From: Salinispora vitiensis | Lineage (GTDB): Bacteria > Actinomycetota > Actinomycetes > Mycobacteriales > Micromonosporaceae | Assembly: GCF_000378825.1 (NCBI RefSeq) | Contig: NZ_KB900388.1 | Location: 805,947-869,946, forward strand | Direction of reading: 5' to 3' | DNA: 64,000 nt | In this document: positions 45,950 to 54,413 of the stretch, piece after piece | Position numbering within the stretch: the first letter of the stretch is position 1 | Layout: each line of letters begins with the position of its first letter | Position numbers and translations under genes: made by a program | The notes under the pieces: generated by a model | The model's input: the letters and a program-made list of their open reading frames with translations, nothing else | Databases searched by the model: none | What the model was told of the DNA's origin: nothing

Positions 45950-46768
45950 TCAGCGTCCGCTGCGCAGGTAGGCGCGGAGCGACAGCGGGACGAAGATCAC
46001 CAGCAGCGCGACCGACCAGAGCAGGGTGGCCGTCACCGGGTGCGCGAGTGGCCAGTCCACGTTTCCGGACGGGACGCCTGGGTTGCCGAACAGCCCCCGG
46101 GAGGCAGCGGTGAGCGCGCTGACCGGGTTCCAGTCGGCCAGGAAGCGCAGCCAGCCCGGCATTCCGGCGGTCGGGACGAACGCGTTTGACAGCATCGTGA
46201 ACGGCAGGCCCAGGGGCACCAGCGCATCGGCGATTTGGTCGTTCTTCACCGCCAGGCCCAGATAGACGCCCACCCAGCTCAGCGCGTACCGCAGCACGAT
46301 CATCAGCAGGAACGCCTGGGCCGTGGTGATCACGCCGCGGTGCGGCTGCCAGCCCACCAGCAGGCCTGCACCCACCATGATGGCCAGCATCAGCAGGCCG
46401 GTCAGCAGGTCGGCGCCGGTCTGCCCGAACGGCACAGCCAAGCGCGCCATCGGCATGGAACGAAACCGGTCCATCACCCCGCGGGAGGCGTCGGTGGCCA
46501 TCCGCGTCATGACCCCCAACCACGCGGAGAAGGTCACCATCGCGAACAGGCCGGGCATGAGGTACTCGCGGTAGTCGTCGCCGTTCGGCACCTGGATCGC
46601 GCTGCCGAAGACGTACCCGAACAGCACCACCATGATGACCGGGAAGACCAGCGCGGCGACAATCTGTCCAGGTTCTTGTCGCAGTCGTCCCAGCTCGCGG
46701 CCGACCAGGGTCAGCCCGTCGGTGAGCGTCCAGCCCAGGCGACGCAGTGGTGAGGTGCGGGCAGTCAT
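45950..46768 (-). CDS. ABC-2 type drug exporter permease (DrrB-like)
   Basis: 272-residue membrane protein with six hydrophobic helices (IVAALVFPVIMVVLFGYVFG, LLTGLLMLAIMVGAGLLVGW, LLWSVALLVIFVPLSLRAYL). The ABC-2 signature region with PGWLRFLADWNPVSALTAAS and LGLPFTMLSNAFVPTAGMP matches DrrB-type daunorubicin exporters. Its ATG overlaps the stop of the ATPase gene, giving translational coupling. Together they form a two-component exporter with the divergently placed TetR repressor. Confidence 0.88.
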   Translation of the reverse strand: MTARTSPLRRLGWTLTDGLTLVGRELGRLRQEPGQIVAALVFPVIMVVLFGYVFGSAIQVPNGDDYREYLMPGLFAMVTFSAWLGVMTRMATDASRGVMDRFRSMPMARLAVPFGQTGADLLTGLLMLAIMVGAGLLVGWQPHRGVITTAQAFLLMIVLRYALSWVGVYLGLAVKNDQIADALVPLGLPFTMLSNAFVPTAGMPGWLRFLADWNPVSALTAASRGLFGNPGVPSGNVDWPLAHPVTATLLWSVALLVIFVPLSLRAYLRSGR

Positions 46769-47709
46769 CGGACGGGCTCCTTGCGGTCGGTGAGGCGCAG
46801 GAACACCTCGTCGAGGGTGGGGCGGCGCAGCCGCACGTCAGCCGCGGCGACCCCGGCGTGGTCGAGCTCGCGCACGATGTCGGCGAGCCGGAGGCCGCCG
46901 ACGGGCAGGACGACGCTGAGCCCGTCGGGGCCCACCGGCGTGGGATCGGTGTTGGCGAGGGTATTCAGGTGGGTCATCGCCGCAGGCAGCGCGGCGGGGT
47001 CTTCGAGGGTGACGTCGAGGCGATCCCCGATCGTGGCTTTCAGCTCCTCGGGCGTGCCGGTGGCGATCACCTGCCCGTGGTCGATGACCACGATGTCGTC
47101 GGCCAGGTGGTCGGCCTCGTCCAGATACTGCGTGGTGAGCAGCACCGTGGTGCCGTCGGCCACCAGCTCGCGGACACTGTTCCAGATCTCGCCGCGGCTG
47201 CGCGGGTCCAGACCGGTGGTGGGTTCGTCCAGGAAGAGCACCTCGGGGCGCCGGATGAGGCTGGTGATCAGGTCGAGGCGACGCCGCATGCCGCCGGAAT
47301 AGCTTGCGACCGGACGGTCGGCGGCGTCCATCAGGCCGAAGCGCTCCAGTAGCTCGTCGGCCCGCCGGTGCGCCGCACGGCGGGACAGGTGGTACAGGCG
47401 CCCGAACATGCGCAGGTTGCCGCGGCCGGTGAGCTTTTCGTCCACGGCGGCGTACTGGCCCGCTAGCCCGATCCGCGCACGCACTTCGCCGGCCTCGCGG
47501 ACGACGTCGTATCCGGCGACGCGGGCGTGTCCGGCATCGGGATCGGACAGGGTCGCCAGGATGCGCACCGCGGTCGTCTTCCCCGCGCCATTCGCCCCGA
47601 GCAGGCCGCAGACCGTTCCTCTCACGACGCTCAGGTCCAGGCCTCGTAGCGCGTGGTGGTCGCCGAAGGACTTGTGCAGCCCTTCGGCGACCACCATTGG
47701 ATCCGCCAT
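46765..47709 (-). CDS. ABC exporter ATPase (DrrA-like)
   Basis: 314 residues. Walker A is GANGAGKT, the signature is SYSGGMRRRLDL, Walker B is VLFLDEPTTGLDP, and the switch His is replaced by Gln in TTQYLDEAD, as is common in DrrA. The C-terminal about 80 residues (LPVGGLRLADIVRELDHAGV; RRPTLDEVFLRLT) are the regulatory extension of drug-exporter ATPases. I prefer the ATG at 47709 (MADPMVVAEGLHKSF) to the one at 47742, because the latter would put the repeat at 47721 inside the gene. Divergent from a TetR gene. Confidence 0.9.
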   Translation of the reverse strand: MADPMVVAEGLHKSFGDHHALRGLDLSVVRGTVCGLLGANGAGKTTAVRILATLSDPDAGHARVAGYDVVREAGEVRARIGLAGQYAAVDEKLTGRGNLRMFGRLYHLSRRAAHRRADELLERFGLMDAADRPVASYSGGMRRRLDLITSLIRRPEVLFLDEPTTGLDPRSRGEIWNSVRELVADGTTVLLTTQYLDEADHLADDIVVIDHGQVIATGTPEELKATIGDRLDVTLEDPAALPAAMTHLNTLANTDPTPVGPDGLSVVLPVGGLRLADIVRELDHAGVAAADVRLRRPTLDEVFLRLTDRKEPVR

Positions 47710-47720
47710 GACCCCACTAC

Positions 47721-47777
47721 TGGGTACGTTGTACGCGGTCATGGCGGCCAGGCTAAGGGACTGGGTACGATGTGCGC
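47721..47777. promoter_or_regulatory. Pair of 16-bp direct repeats between TetR and ABC genes
   Basis: TGGGTACGTTGTACGC (47721-47736) and TGGGTACGATGTGCGC (47762-47777) share 14 of 16 bases, 41 bp apart start to start, filling the space between the divergent starts. Each contains GTAC-type half-palindromes. They are the likely binding sites of the TetR protein on both promoters. Confidence 0.6.
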
Positions 47778-47795
47778 AATCAGGAGGGTGGAACG

Positions 47796-48542
47796 GTGGC
47801 CGACGCCGAGTACGTGAACATCTGGATGCGACCCGAGCGCCCGGCCTACGGGCCGACGCCGGGCTACAGCCGTGCGCAGATCACCGAGGCGGCCGTCCGG
47901 ATCGCCGACGCCGAAGGGCTGGAGGCCACCACCATGCGGCGGATCGCCGCCGAGATCGGCGCCGGCGTGATGTCCCTCTACCGGTACGTCCCGAGCCGCG
48001 ACAACCTGATCGAGCTCATGGCCGACCGGGTGATGGGCGAGATCGACGTCGTGGGTATGCCCTCGGGCGACTGGCGTACCGACCTGACCCGCTACGCCGA
48101 CGAACTGCGGGCCATGCGGCTGAGGCACCCGTGGATCGTCACCGTGCAGCGGTCCCTGCCCAGCTTCGGACCCAACCAGATTTTCTTGATCGAACGGCTG
48201 ATGGGAGTGCTTGACGCCTTCGTCTCCATCGACGAGAATCTCGGCCTCGTAGCCATGCTGAACGGCTATATTGAGGGCACCTCCCGCGAGGAGATCAGCT
48301 CCGCCAAGGAATTGCGCCGCAGTGGGCTCAGCGAGTCGGAGTGGATGGCGCGGAGTGCCCCGTACGTTGACCGGCTGGTGAAAAGCGGGGAGTACCCGAT
48401 CTTCACCAAGATCGTGAAGGAGGCGCGCCAGCCGCACCTGAGCCGCGACGACCAGTTCCGGTATGGGCTAAAGCGCGTCCTCGACTGCATCGCCGCTGCC
48501 CTTCCATCAACCGGCCGAGTCTCCCAAGGTCCCCGGGACTGA
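47796..48542 (+). CDS. TetR-family transcriptional repressor
   Basis: 248 residues. The helix-turn-helix is in YSRAQITEAAVRIADAEGLE and MRRIAAEIGAGVMSLYRYVP, followed by RDNLIELMADRVMGEI. The long C-terminal domain (TetR_C, about 90-215) binds an unknown ligand. The GTG at 47796 is preceded by AGGAGGGTGGAAC. It is divergent from the DrrAB-like operon, and repeats in the shared spacer suggest that it represses that exporter and itself, released by the exported compound. Confidence 0.9.
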   Translation: MADAEYVNIWMRPERPAYGPTPGYSRAQITEAAVRIADAEGLEATTMRRIAAEIGAGVMSLYRYVPSRDNLIELMADRVMGEIDVVGMPSGDWRTDLTRYADELRAMRLRHPWIVTVQRSLPSFGPNQIFLIERLMGVLDAFVSIDENLGLVAMLNGYIEGTSREEISSAKELRRSGLSESEWMARSAPYVDRLVKSGEYPIFTKIVKEARQPHLSRDDQFRYGLKRVLDCIAAALPSTGRVSQGPRD

Positions 48543-48878
48543 CCTCAAGTCCATGTCGGCAGTGACGATATGAACCCCCCTCGACATCGACGACGTCCCA
48601 GGATTGACCGCTCTGCTTGGCGGCGCCTCCGGGATCGAGATGCGCGGTCGACGGCGACTAACCCTCCGACCTAGCCCTCCTCTCAACTGGGAAGAGTCGC
48701 TTTCGCCTGTGCTCGGCGTGACGTGGGATGTGGAATGTCGCTGCTTCCGAGGGAGAGGTGGCGCCGGGGCGCCACGCCGATGATGGATTGGTGCGGAATC
48801 GAGAAGGCGTTGGCTGCTGCAGGTGGTTAGCTGGAGAAACACGTTGGCCGCCGGACGGACAAAAGGAGCAGTGCGTAC
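48543..48878. other. 336-bp region without a clear gene
   Basis: Nothing coding is supported. Short open frames lack ribosome-binding sites and protein-like composition. It probably contains the promoter of the DUF1801 gene. Confidence 0.45.
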
Positions 48879-49364
48879 GTGAGCGTTACGTCGAAAGCTG
48901 GTAAGGACAGCAAGCAGGCAAAGTCGTCCCAGGAGGAAGGGTTCTCCGAGGTCGAGCGGGCCGCCATCAAGGACCGGGCGGCGGAGTTGAAGTCGGAGGC
49001 TCGCCGTAGCAAGAGCGCGAACAAGGCGGCAGCCGACGAGAGAGACGTCCTTGAGAAGATCAGCAACATGGCGCAGCCGGACCGCGCGTTGGCTGAACGC
49101 CTGCACGCCGTCATTACCGAGACCGCCCCTGAGCTGGCACCGAAGCTGTGGTACGGCCAGCCCGCCTGGGCCAGGAGCGGAAAGGTGATCTGCTTCTTCC
49201 GCAGCGGGCAGGGAGACAAACAGCGTTACTCGACTTTCGGGTTCTCGCCGGAGGCGAAGCTCGACGACGAGCAGGGTCTGTGGGCGACATCGTTCGCCCT
49301 GACCGAGCTGACCGACAAGGCCGAGGCAATGATCAAGAAGCTACTGCGGACCGCCCTGGGCTGA
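48879..49364 (+). CDS. DUF1801 / YdhG-type protein
   Basis: 161 residues. A lysine-rich, helical N-terminus (about 1-65, SKAGKDSKQAKSSQEEGFSE) precedes the DUF1801 fold: LHAVITETAPELAPKLWYGQ, PAWARSGKVICFFRSGQGDK, and RYSTFGFSPEAKLDDEQGLW. The family resembles frataxin-like iron chaperones (YdhG), although this activity is poorly established. GTG start with AAGGAG 10 bases upstream. A strong hairpin follows 110 bp downstream of the stop. Confidence 0.8.
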   Translation: MSVTSKAGKDSKQAKSSQEEGFSEVERAAIKDRAAELKSEARRSKSANKAAADERDVLEKISNMAQPDRALAERLHAVITETAPELAPKLWYGQPAWARSGKVICFFRSGQGDKQRYSTFGFSPEAKLDDEQGLWATSFALTELTDKAEAMIKKLLRTALG

Positions 49365-49473
49365 GGTGGCGGTGCCGTGGCCCCGCCGGGTGTCAAACCT
49401 GTCGGCTGAGGCGCTTGGTGTTGCTCCCGGACGCCACCGGCCCATCGGTCCACCGCTGACCATCCTCCGCTCG

Positions 49474-49503
49474 CGGGCGCTCCCCGGCGATGGGGAGCGC
49501 CCG
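49474..49503. terminator. Hairpin terminator between convergent genes
   Basis: Perfect 12-bp stem CGGGCGCTCCCC/GGGGAGCGCCCG with a 6-base GGCGAT loop, lying between the DUF1801 gene (rightward) and the ABC permease gene (leftward). It can serve both directions. Confidence 0.75.
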
Positions 49504-49519
49504 AGGCGACGCTAGTGGA

Positions 49520-50350
49520 TCAGGCGTCGCGGCGATTCAGGAGGAAGGCCGCGAGCGCCAGCAGAGCAGCGGTCCACAGGCCGAACACCCCGAAGCCCTG
49601 CCAGGGCGTGAGGAGACTTCCCTCCTGCTGGGTGGCCTGGCCGATCAGGATTCCGGCCTCGGTCGGCAGGTAGGCGTGTGCGTACTCGCCGAACTTGCCG
49701 GGCAGCAGCTGCACCAGGGGAGCGAGCACGAGCACGAACATGATCACACCGGTGATCCCCGCCGCGGTGCGCCGCACGATGGCACCGATAGCGAGGGAGA
49801 ACAGGCTGAGCATGGCCAGGTAGAGGCCGGTACCCACCACTGCCCGCAGCGCACCGGGATCGCTGAGGGACGCCTCAACCCTCTCGCTGAGCATCGCCGC
49901 GCCGATGAAGAACGAGACGAACGCCGCAACCAGGCTCACCGCCAGGACTACCAGGCTCAGCACCACGCCCTTGGCCGCGAGCATGGACAGCCGGCCGGGC
50001 TTCGCCAGTAGGCTGGCCCGGATCATGCCGGTGGAGTACTCCGACGCGATAACCATGACGCCCAGGACACAGATGGCGGGTTGGCTGATCAGAAAGCCGC
50101 TACCGAGGATGACCGTCGTCGGATCACCGGTGATCAGCTCGCGGTCGCTGGCAGCCGTGTCGTCCCACGCGGCGGTGGTCAAGCCGATGAGCAGTGCGGT
50201 GAAGGATGGGTACAGCAACGCGAGTAGTCCGAGCGACCAGCCGGTCGACCGGACCGAGCGGAGCTTTGTCCACTCGGAGCGCAGCAGTCCACCAAAGGTG
50301 GCGCGGCTGGCCACCGTGCTGGCGGTGGGACGGGCGGCGGTCGCGGTCAT
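49520..50350 (-). CDS. ABC transporter permease (ABC-2 type, six TM)
   Basis: 276 residues. A cytosolic N-terminus (RSEWTKLRSVRSTGWSLGLL, typical of this family) is followed by about six hydrophobic helices including VVLSLVVLAVSLVAAFVSFF and FGVFGLWTAALLALAAFLL; the C-terminus LLNRRDA is the family signature ending. Start ATG overlaps the ATPase stop. It pairs with the ATPase encoded just upstream to form an exporter. Confidence 0.88.
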   Translation of the reverse strand: MTATAARPTASTVASRATFGGLLRSEWTKLRSVRSTGWSLGLLALLYPSFTALLIGLTTAAWDDTAASDRELITGDPTTVILGSGFLISQPAICVLGVMVIASEYSTGMIRASLLAKPGRLSMLAAKGVVLSLVVLAVSLVAAFVSFFIGAAMLSERVEASLSDPGALRAVVGTGLYLAMLSLFSLAIGAIVRRTAAGITGVIMFVLVLAPLVQLLPGKFGEYAHAYLPTEAGILIGQATQQEGSLLTPWQGFGVFGLWTAALLALAAFLLNRRDA

Positions 50351-51297
50351 CGGGCTTCCCCTCCGGACTTCGGGGCGTCGGCATCGTGGGTTGAGCCAGT
50401 GCCGGCGTACTCCACGCTCTCCCGGGTCAGCGTCATGAACGCCTCCTCCAGGGTGCCGCGTTGCGGGACCACCTCGTGGAGGACGTACCCACCGGCCGAC
50501 GCGATCTCACCGATCCTGGTGGTGTCCATGTCCTCAACGCTCAGCTCGTTGTCGTCGTTGCGGGTCACCGTGCCGCCGGCCCGGGTGAGTGCCTCGGACA
50601 ACTCGTCGGCGTTCGGGCTGCGGACGAGCACCGTCTGCTTCTTTCCCCGCTCGATGAACTCCTGGGTTGGGCAGTCCGCGATCAGGCTGCCGCGGCCGAT
50701 GATGATGAGATGCTCGGCAGTCACTGCCATCTCGTTCATCAGGTGGCTGGAGACGAAGACGGTTCGACCCTCGGCTGCCAGCTGCCGCATGAAGGTGCGG
50801 ACCCAGAGGATGCCCTCCGGGTCAAGCCCGTTGACCGGTTCGTCCAGCACCAACACGGCGGGATCACCGAGCAGGGCGGCGGCGAGCCCGAGTCGTTGCC
50901 CCATGCCGAGGGAGAAGTTTCCGGCCCGCTTGTGTGCCACTTCGCGCAGTCCGACTAGGTCGAGTACCTCCGAGACCCGCTTCTTGCCGATGCCTTGCGA
51001 CTGGGCCAGGCAGAGCAGATGGTTGTAGGCGGTCCGGCCCGGGTGCACCGCCTTGGCCTCTAGGAGCGCGCCGACTGCGGCGAGCGGGGTGGTCAGCTCG
51101 CGGTAGCGCTTGCCGTCGATGGTGGCGGTGCCACGATCCGGATGGTCGAGACCGAGCAGTAGGCGCATGGTCGTCGACTTGCCGGCGCCGTTGGGGCCGA
51201 GGAACCCGGTTACCTTGCCGGGGCCGACCGTGAAGGAAAGATCCTTCACGGCAACCTTGTCGCCGTAGCGCTTAGTCAGATTCTTGGCTTCGATCAT
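50347..51297 (-). CDS. ABC transporter ATPase
   Basis: 316 residues. Walker A GPNGAGKST, signature NFSLGMGQRLGLAAAL, Walker B AVLVLDEPVNGLDP, switch His in FVSSHLMNEMAVTAEHLI. A C-terminal extension (SPNADELSEALTRAGGTV, PQRGTLEEAFMTLTRESVEY) resembles the BcrA/lantibiotic-immunity class. Its ATG overlaps the stop of a glyoxalase gene upstream by 4 bp, so it is translationally coupled to it. The arrangement is glyoxalase-ATPase-permease. Confidence 0.9.
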   Translation of the reverse strand: MIEAKNLTKRYGDKVAVKDLSFTVGPGKVTGFLGPNGAGKSTTMRLLLGLDHPDRGTATIDGKRYRELTTPLAAVGALLEAKAVHPGRTAYNHLLCLAQSQGIGKKRVSEVLDLVGLREVAHKRAGNFSLGMGQRLGLAAALLGDPAVLVLDEPVNGLDPEGILWVRTFMRQLAAEGRTVFVSSHLMNEMAVTAEHLIIIGRGSLIADCPTQEFIERGKKQTVLVRSPNADELSEALTRAGGTVTRNDDNELSVEDMDTTRIGEIASAGGYVLHEVVPQRGTLEEAFMTLTRESVEYAGTGSTHDADAPKSGGEAR

Positions 51298-51797
51298 CCG
51301 TTCCGTCCTGAATAGGCCGATGGTTGGGAAAATGGGGGCCCCCCGGAGCCGCCACCGTCGCTGGTGTCTTTTCTCCGGCGGCGGACCTGGGAGAACCGCA
51401 GCGTGTTGCCGGCCGGGTCGCGGAATGCGCAGTCCCGGACGCCCCAGGGCTGGTCGGTCGGCTCCTGCACCACCGTTGCGCCCTCGGCGCGAAGGTGCTC
51501 GAAGGCCGCGTCACAGTCTTCGGTGCGGAAGACCAGACCGGGCAGCAGGCCCTTCACCAGCAGCTCCGCCAGGGCGTGCTGGTCAGCGGGCGAGGTTTCC
51601 GGGTAGACGACCAGGGACTGCAGAACGATGTCGGCATCGGACTGCCCAGACGAACCGAGGGCAATCCAGCGCAATCCCTCGAATGTGTGGTCTTGGCGAA
51701 CCTCAAGGCCGAGAACATCCCGGTAGAAGGTGAGCGCACGTTCATGGTCGTCGACGGCGACGAAGCGCTGCGCAACCTTGACTCCCATGTGCTTCAT
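51294..51797 (-). CDS. Glyoxalase/bleomycin-resistance (VOC) family protein
   Basis: 167 residues. VOC-fold features: VAQRFVAVDDHERALTFYRD, VLGLEVRQDHTFEGLRWIAL, LVFRTEDCDAAFEHLRAEGA and WGVRDCAFRDPAGNTLRFSQ. Members bind metal or sequester drugs (bleomycin-type resistance). The start is the ATG at 51797; another ATG three codons later is possible. Its stop overlaps the ABC ATPase start. Fused transcription with an exporter suggests a resistance unit, which is inference. Confidence 0.85.
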   Translation of the reverse strand: MKHMGVKVAQRFVAVDDHERALTFYRDVLGLEVRQDHTFEGLRWIALGSSGQSDADIVLQSLVVYPETSPADQHALAELLVKGLLPGLVFRTEDCDAAFEHLRAEGATVVQEPTDQPWGVRDCAFRDPAGNTLRFSQVRRRRKDTSDGGGSGGPPFSQPSAYSGRNG

Positions 51798-51930
51798 GCT
51801 ACGAACGGTGGACCTCCGGGCGCTTCTTGATTCCTGATGGACCTGGGGCGAATTGCGGTTGACCGGTTCGTCAGCCGCCTCCGCTTCGCGCGTGTTCATC
51901 CGACAGCTCCTTTCGCGGGCGGTGGAGGTA

Positions 51931-52707
51931 TCAGGTCGTGGCGAACTCGACCAGAACCCGGCCAAGCGCCTCCATCTCGATCCGGTGCCAGGAGCCGGGC
52001 AGCTCCCTCCCTAGGGCGTTCGGCAGGGCCGCCGCCGTCGCCTGGGCCGCGGCACGCAGCCAGTCGCTGGTGCCGTCGCTGTTGACGACCAGGGTGGGAG
52101 TCCGCAGGGCGGCCAGCCGATCGACCGGGAGGGTGAAATCGCCACACAAAGTGGTGTCATAGGCGAGCGTGTGGGCGTTCGCCTCGTTCGTCGCCCAGAG
52201 TGGGCCTTGCCGCCACTGGGCGATTGCCGTTGGGGGTAGGTCCATCAGCACGCTCAGGAAGTACTCCGCAGCCGCGCCACGTTGGCCATCGGCGACCAGC
52301 GCGCGTAGCTGGTCGGCGGCATCGAGGGGCGGCCGCGGGTGGTCACCGACCCGGAAGTACGGCTCGTGCAGGGCCAGCTTGGTGATCGGGGTACCCGCCA
52401 GGGCCGCCTCCAGCGCGAGATTCGCGCCGCACGACCCGGCGAACACGACCGCGTGGCCACCCGCCTCCTCGATCACGGCGGCGAGGTCCTCAATCTCTCG
52501 TTCGATGGCATAGCGGGGGGAATCTGCGCTCTGCCCCCGTCCTCGGCGGTCGTAGACGTAGGTGGTGCAGTGCGCTGTCAGCTCTGGGACGAGTGCGTCA
52601 AAAATTGTGTGATCGCGAAATGCGCCGTTCAGAAGTACGATTGGCGGCCCGGCTCCGGCCTGCTGGTAGGCGATCGTGGTGCCGTCCCGCGAAAAAACCT
52701 TTTGCAT
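51931..52707 (-). CDS. Alpha/beta-hydrolase
   Basis: 258 residues with the canonical fold: PPIVLLNGAFRDHTIFDALV (oxyanion region), YVYDRRGRGQSADSPRYAIE, nucleophile elbow VVFAGSCGANLALEAA (Ser in AGSCG), and PTLVVNSDGTSDWLRAAA (acid) and SWHRIEMEAL with the catalytic His. Activity unknown (esterase, dehalogenase or similar). The ATG at 52707 follows GAGGAGAACTAG. It lies downstream of the SARP gene, which might co-transcribe it. Confidence 0.85.
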   Translation of the reverse strand: MQKVFSRDGTTIAYQQAGAGPPIVLLNGAFRDHTIFDALVPELTAHCTTYVYDRRGRGQSADSPRYAIEREIEDLAAVIEEAGGHAVVFAGSCGANLALEAALAGTPITKLALHEPYFRVGDHPRPPLDAADQLRALVADGQRGAAAEYFLSVLMDLPPTAIAQWRQGPLWATNEANAHTLAYDTTLCGDFTLPVDRLAALRTPTLVVNSDGTSDWLRAAAQATAAALPNALGRELPGSWHRIEMEALGRVLVEFATT

Positions 52708-52873
52708 CTAGTTCTCCTCGGTGATGCCACGGCTGGGTGGTAGCCAATTTCTGGCCAGTTGGTTTACCTCCCTCGGGGCAGGCAGGTCTGCCCGGGTCAA
52801 CCAGCCTGGGATAGCTTGGTAGAAGTGGAATCCACACGGGTGACAGAGTTCCGGTCCAGTCGGCAGACCGGGG

Positions 52874-53710
52874 TTACGGATGGCGCACCGTGAATTTATT
52901 GGGGGGTGATAGCGGTGACGTCTCCTCCAGCCCCGGATCGCCGGCAAGGATGGCTGCCAGGAGCCGCTGTACTCGTGGTCCTGGCTCCACGCCGAGCTCT
53001 TCGTTGAGGATGGAACGGAGGCGGTGATAGGCCTGAAGTGAGCGCCCGACGTGACCGGCCCGATACATGGCCATCATTCGTAGCGCGCACAGGTTTTCGT
53101 TCATCGGATTCCGTGCCGTGACGAGCGTTAGTTCCGCCAGTAGATCGGAGTGCCGGCCCAGGGCCAGGTCTGTTTCGATCCGCCGTTCCAGCGCGCAGAG
53201 CCGGCTTTCCTCAAGTGATGCCGCCTCGATCTCCAGGATCGGACCCATTCGGACGTCGACCAGGGCTGAACCGCGCCAGACCTGAAGTGCGTGACTGAAC
53301 TCCTGCGAGGCTCGGTGCTGGTTGCCCGCCTCGGCGGCGGTGCGACCGGCGACAAGGTGGCGGTTGTACACTTCGACATCTGTTTCGCACGCGAAGCCCT
53401 CGAGTAGATAGCCATTGTGGCGGGTACCGATTATCTGTCGGGCTTCCGGGCTGCCGTACCCGGCCGTGGCGAGTGCGTTTCGTAGCTGCAGAATGTAAGT
53501 CTGCAGGGTTGTGGCGTGGCTTCGTGGTGGACGGTCTCCCCACAGTTCCTCGATGAGCATCGGCACGGTGACGACGCGTCCGACATTCAGAGCGAGTAGG
53601 GCGAGCACCTGACGTTGTTTGGGTGCGCTGGTCTCCACCGGCGTGCGACCGTAGTGGAGCGAGAGTGGGCCGAGTAGCCCGAAGTTCAGAAGTGTCTGGT
53701 CCCTTTCCAC
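52874..53710 (-). CDS. SARP-family transcriptional activator
   Basis: 278 residues. OmpR-type winged helix (RQVLALLALNVGRVVTVPML, RSHATTLQTYILQLRNALAT, IIGTRHNGYLLE) plus a BTAD helical domain (FSHALQVWRGSALVDVRMGP, ENLCALRMMAMYRAGHVGRS, LNEELGVEPGPRVQRLLAAI). The GTG at 53710 is preceded by GGAGGAGATCGG; the frame is open upstream but that part is not protein-like. SARP activators usually switch on one adjacent antibiotic cluster, so this marks the cluster edge. It is divergent from an AraC gene. Confidence 0.92.
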   Translation of the reverse strand: MERDQTLLNFGLLGPLSLHYGRTPVETSAPKQRQVLALLALNVGRVVTVPMLIEELWGDRPPRSHATTLQTYILQLRNALATAGYGSPEARQIIGTRHNGYLLEGFACETDVEVYNRHLVAGRTAAEAGNQHRASQEFSHALQVWRGSALVDVRMGPILEIEAASLEESRLCALERRIETDLALGRHSDLLAELTLVTARNPMNENLCALRMMAMYRAGHVGRSLQAYHRLRSILNEELGVEPGPRVQRLLAAILAGDPGLEETSPLSPPNKFTVRHP

Positions 53711-54413
53711 CCGATCTCCTCCGTGTAACGGATTATCAACTCCAAGCCTTTCATCATGGCCTGGCGGCAGGCTTGGGTTGACATAGAAATGGAGCCGAAT
53801 TGTTTGATGAAGCGAGTTCGGCAACACATGCATGCCGGACTGGAAAAACGATTTCAGGGGCGCCGACAGGTAGGCGTTGCCACGTGTTCTATGTTTCTCC
53901 CCCCATCGATCAGTCCCTGGGTGTCGCGGGTAATTGCGTAATATTGTGCCATGATCCAGCGATCCAGGGAACTGGTGATTAACTCGATGGTCGCGAGGTG
54001 GAAATGTCGGTTCCAGGCGGGAAAAGTGTTTGTAGGGTTCGGTGCAGGTTTGCAGCGGTTTCGGCATGGATTCCTGGGAGTGGTTGACCTACCTGCCTTG
54101 GTTGTCGTTTTCAGGCAGACCAAGGCGGGGAGGTGGGTCGCCGTTTCGGGTCGGCTGGCGTTCTGGGCGTGCCGACGCATCGCCAATGTAAATATGTATT
54201 TAGCGTCTCGAATCATGCTTTCCCGCCACTTAGGGTGTCGCGTCCGTCTGGAGCGGCTGATCACGCCGACACCGGCCTGCTGTCGGTAACAAATTGTTGC
54301 GACCTTTTCGCTGTAGGTGATCGCCGGTTCGGATCCGGTCCCCATTGCTGCTCGAGCTGCTCCCGACGGAGGGCGGTAACCATGGTGGTCGGCGACGATG
54401 CAGCGAGGTGCGT
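53711..54413. other. 703-bp region between SARP and AraC genes
   Basis: No convincing gene; small open frames on both strands lack features. It is noticeably AT-richer than the surroundings (e.g. TTAACTCG near 53990, AATATGTATTTAG near 54190). A TTGACA at 53778 is a possible -35 for a rightward transcript but I see no good -10. It must hold the divergent promoters of two regulators. Confidence 0.45.

Noticed and set aside
53951..54289. Short rightward frame of about 110 codons between SARP and AraC genes
   Set aside because: No ribosome-binding site, no family features and atypical composition.
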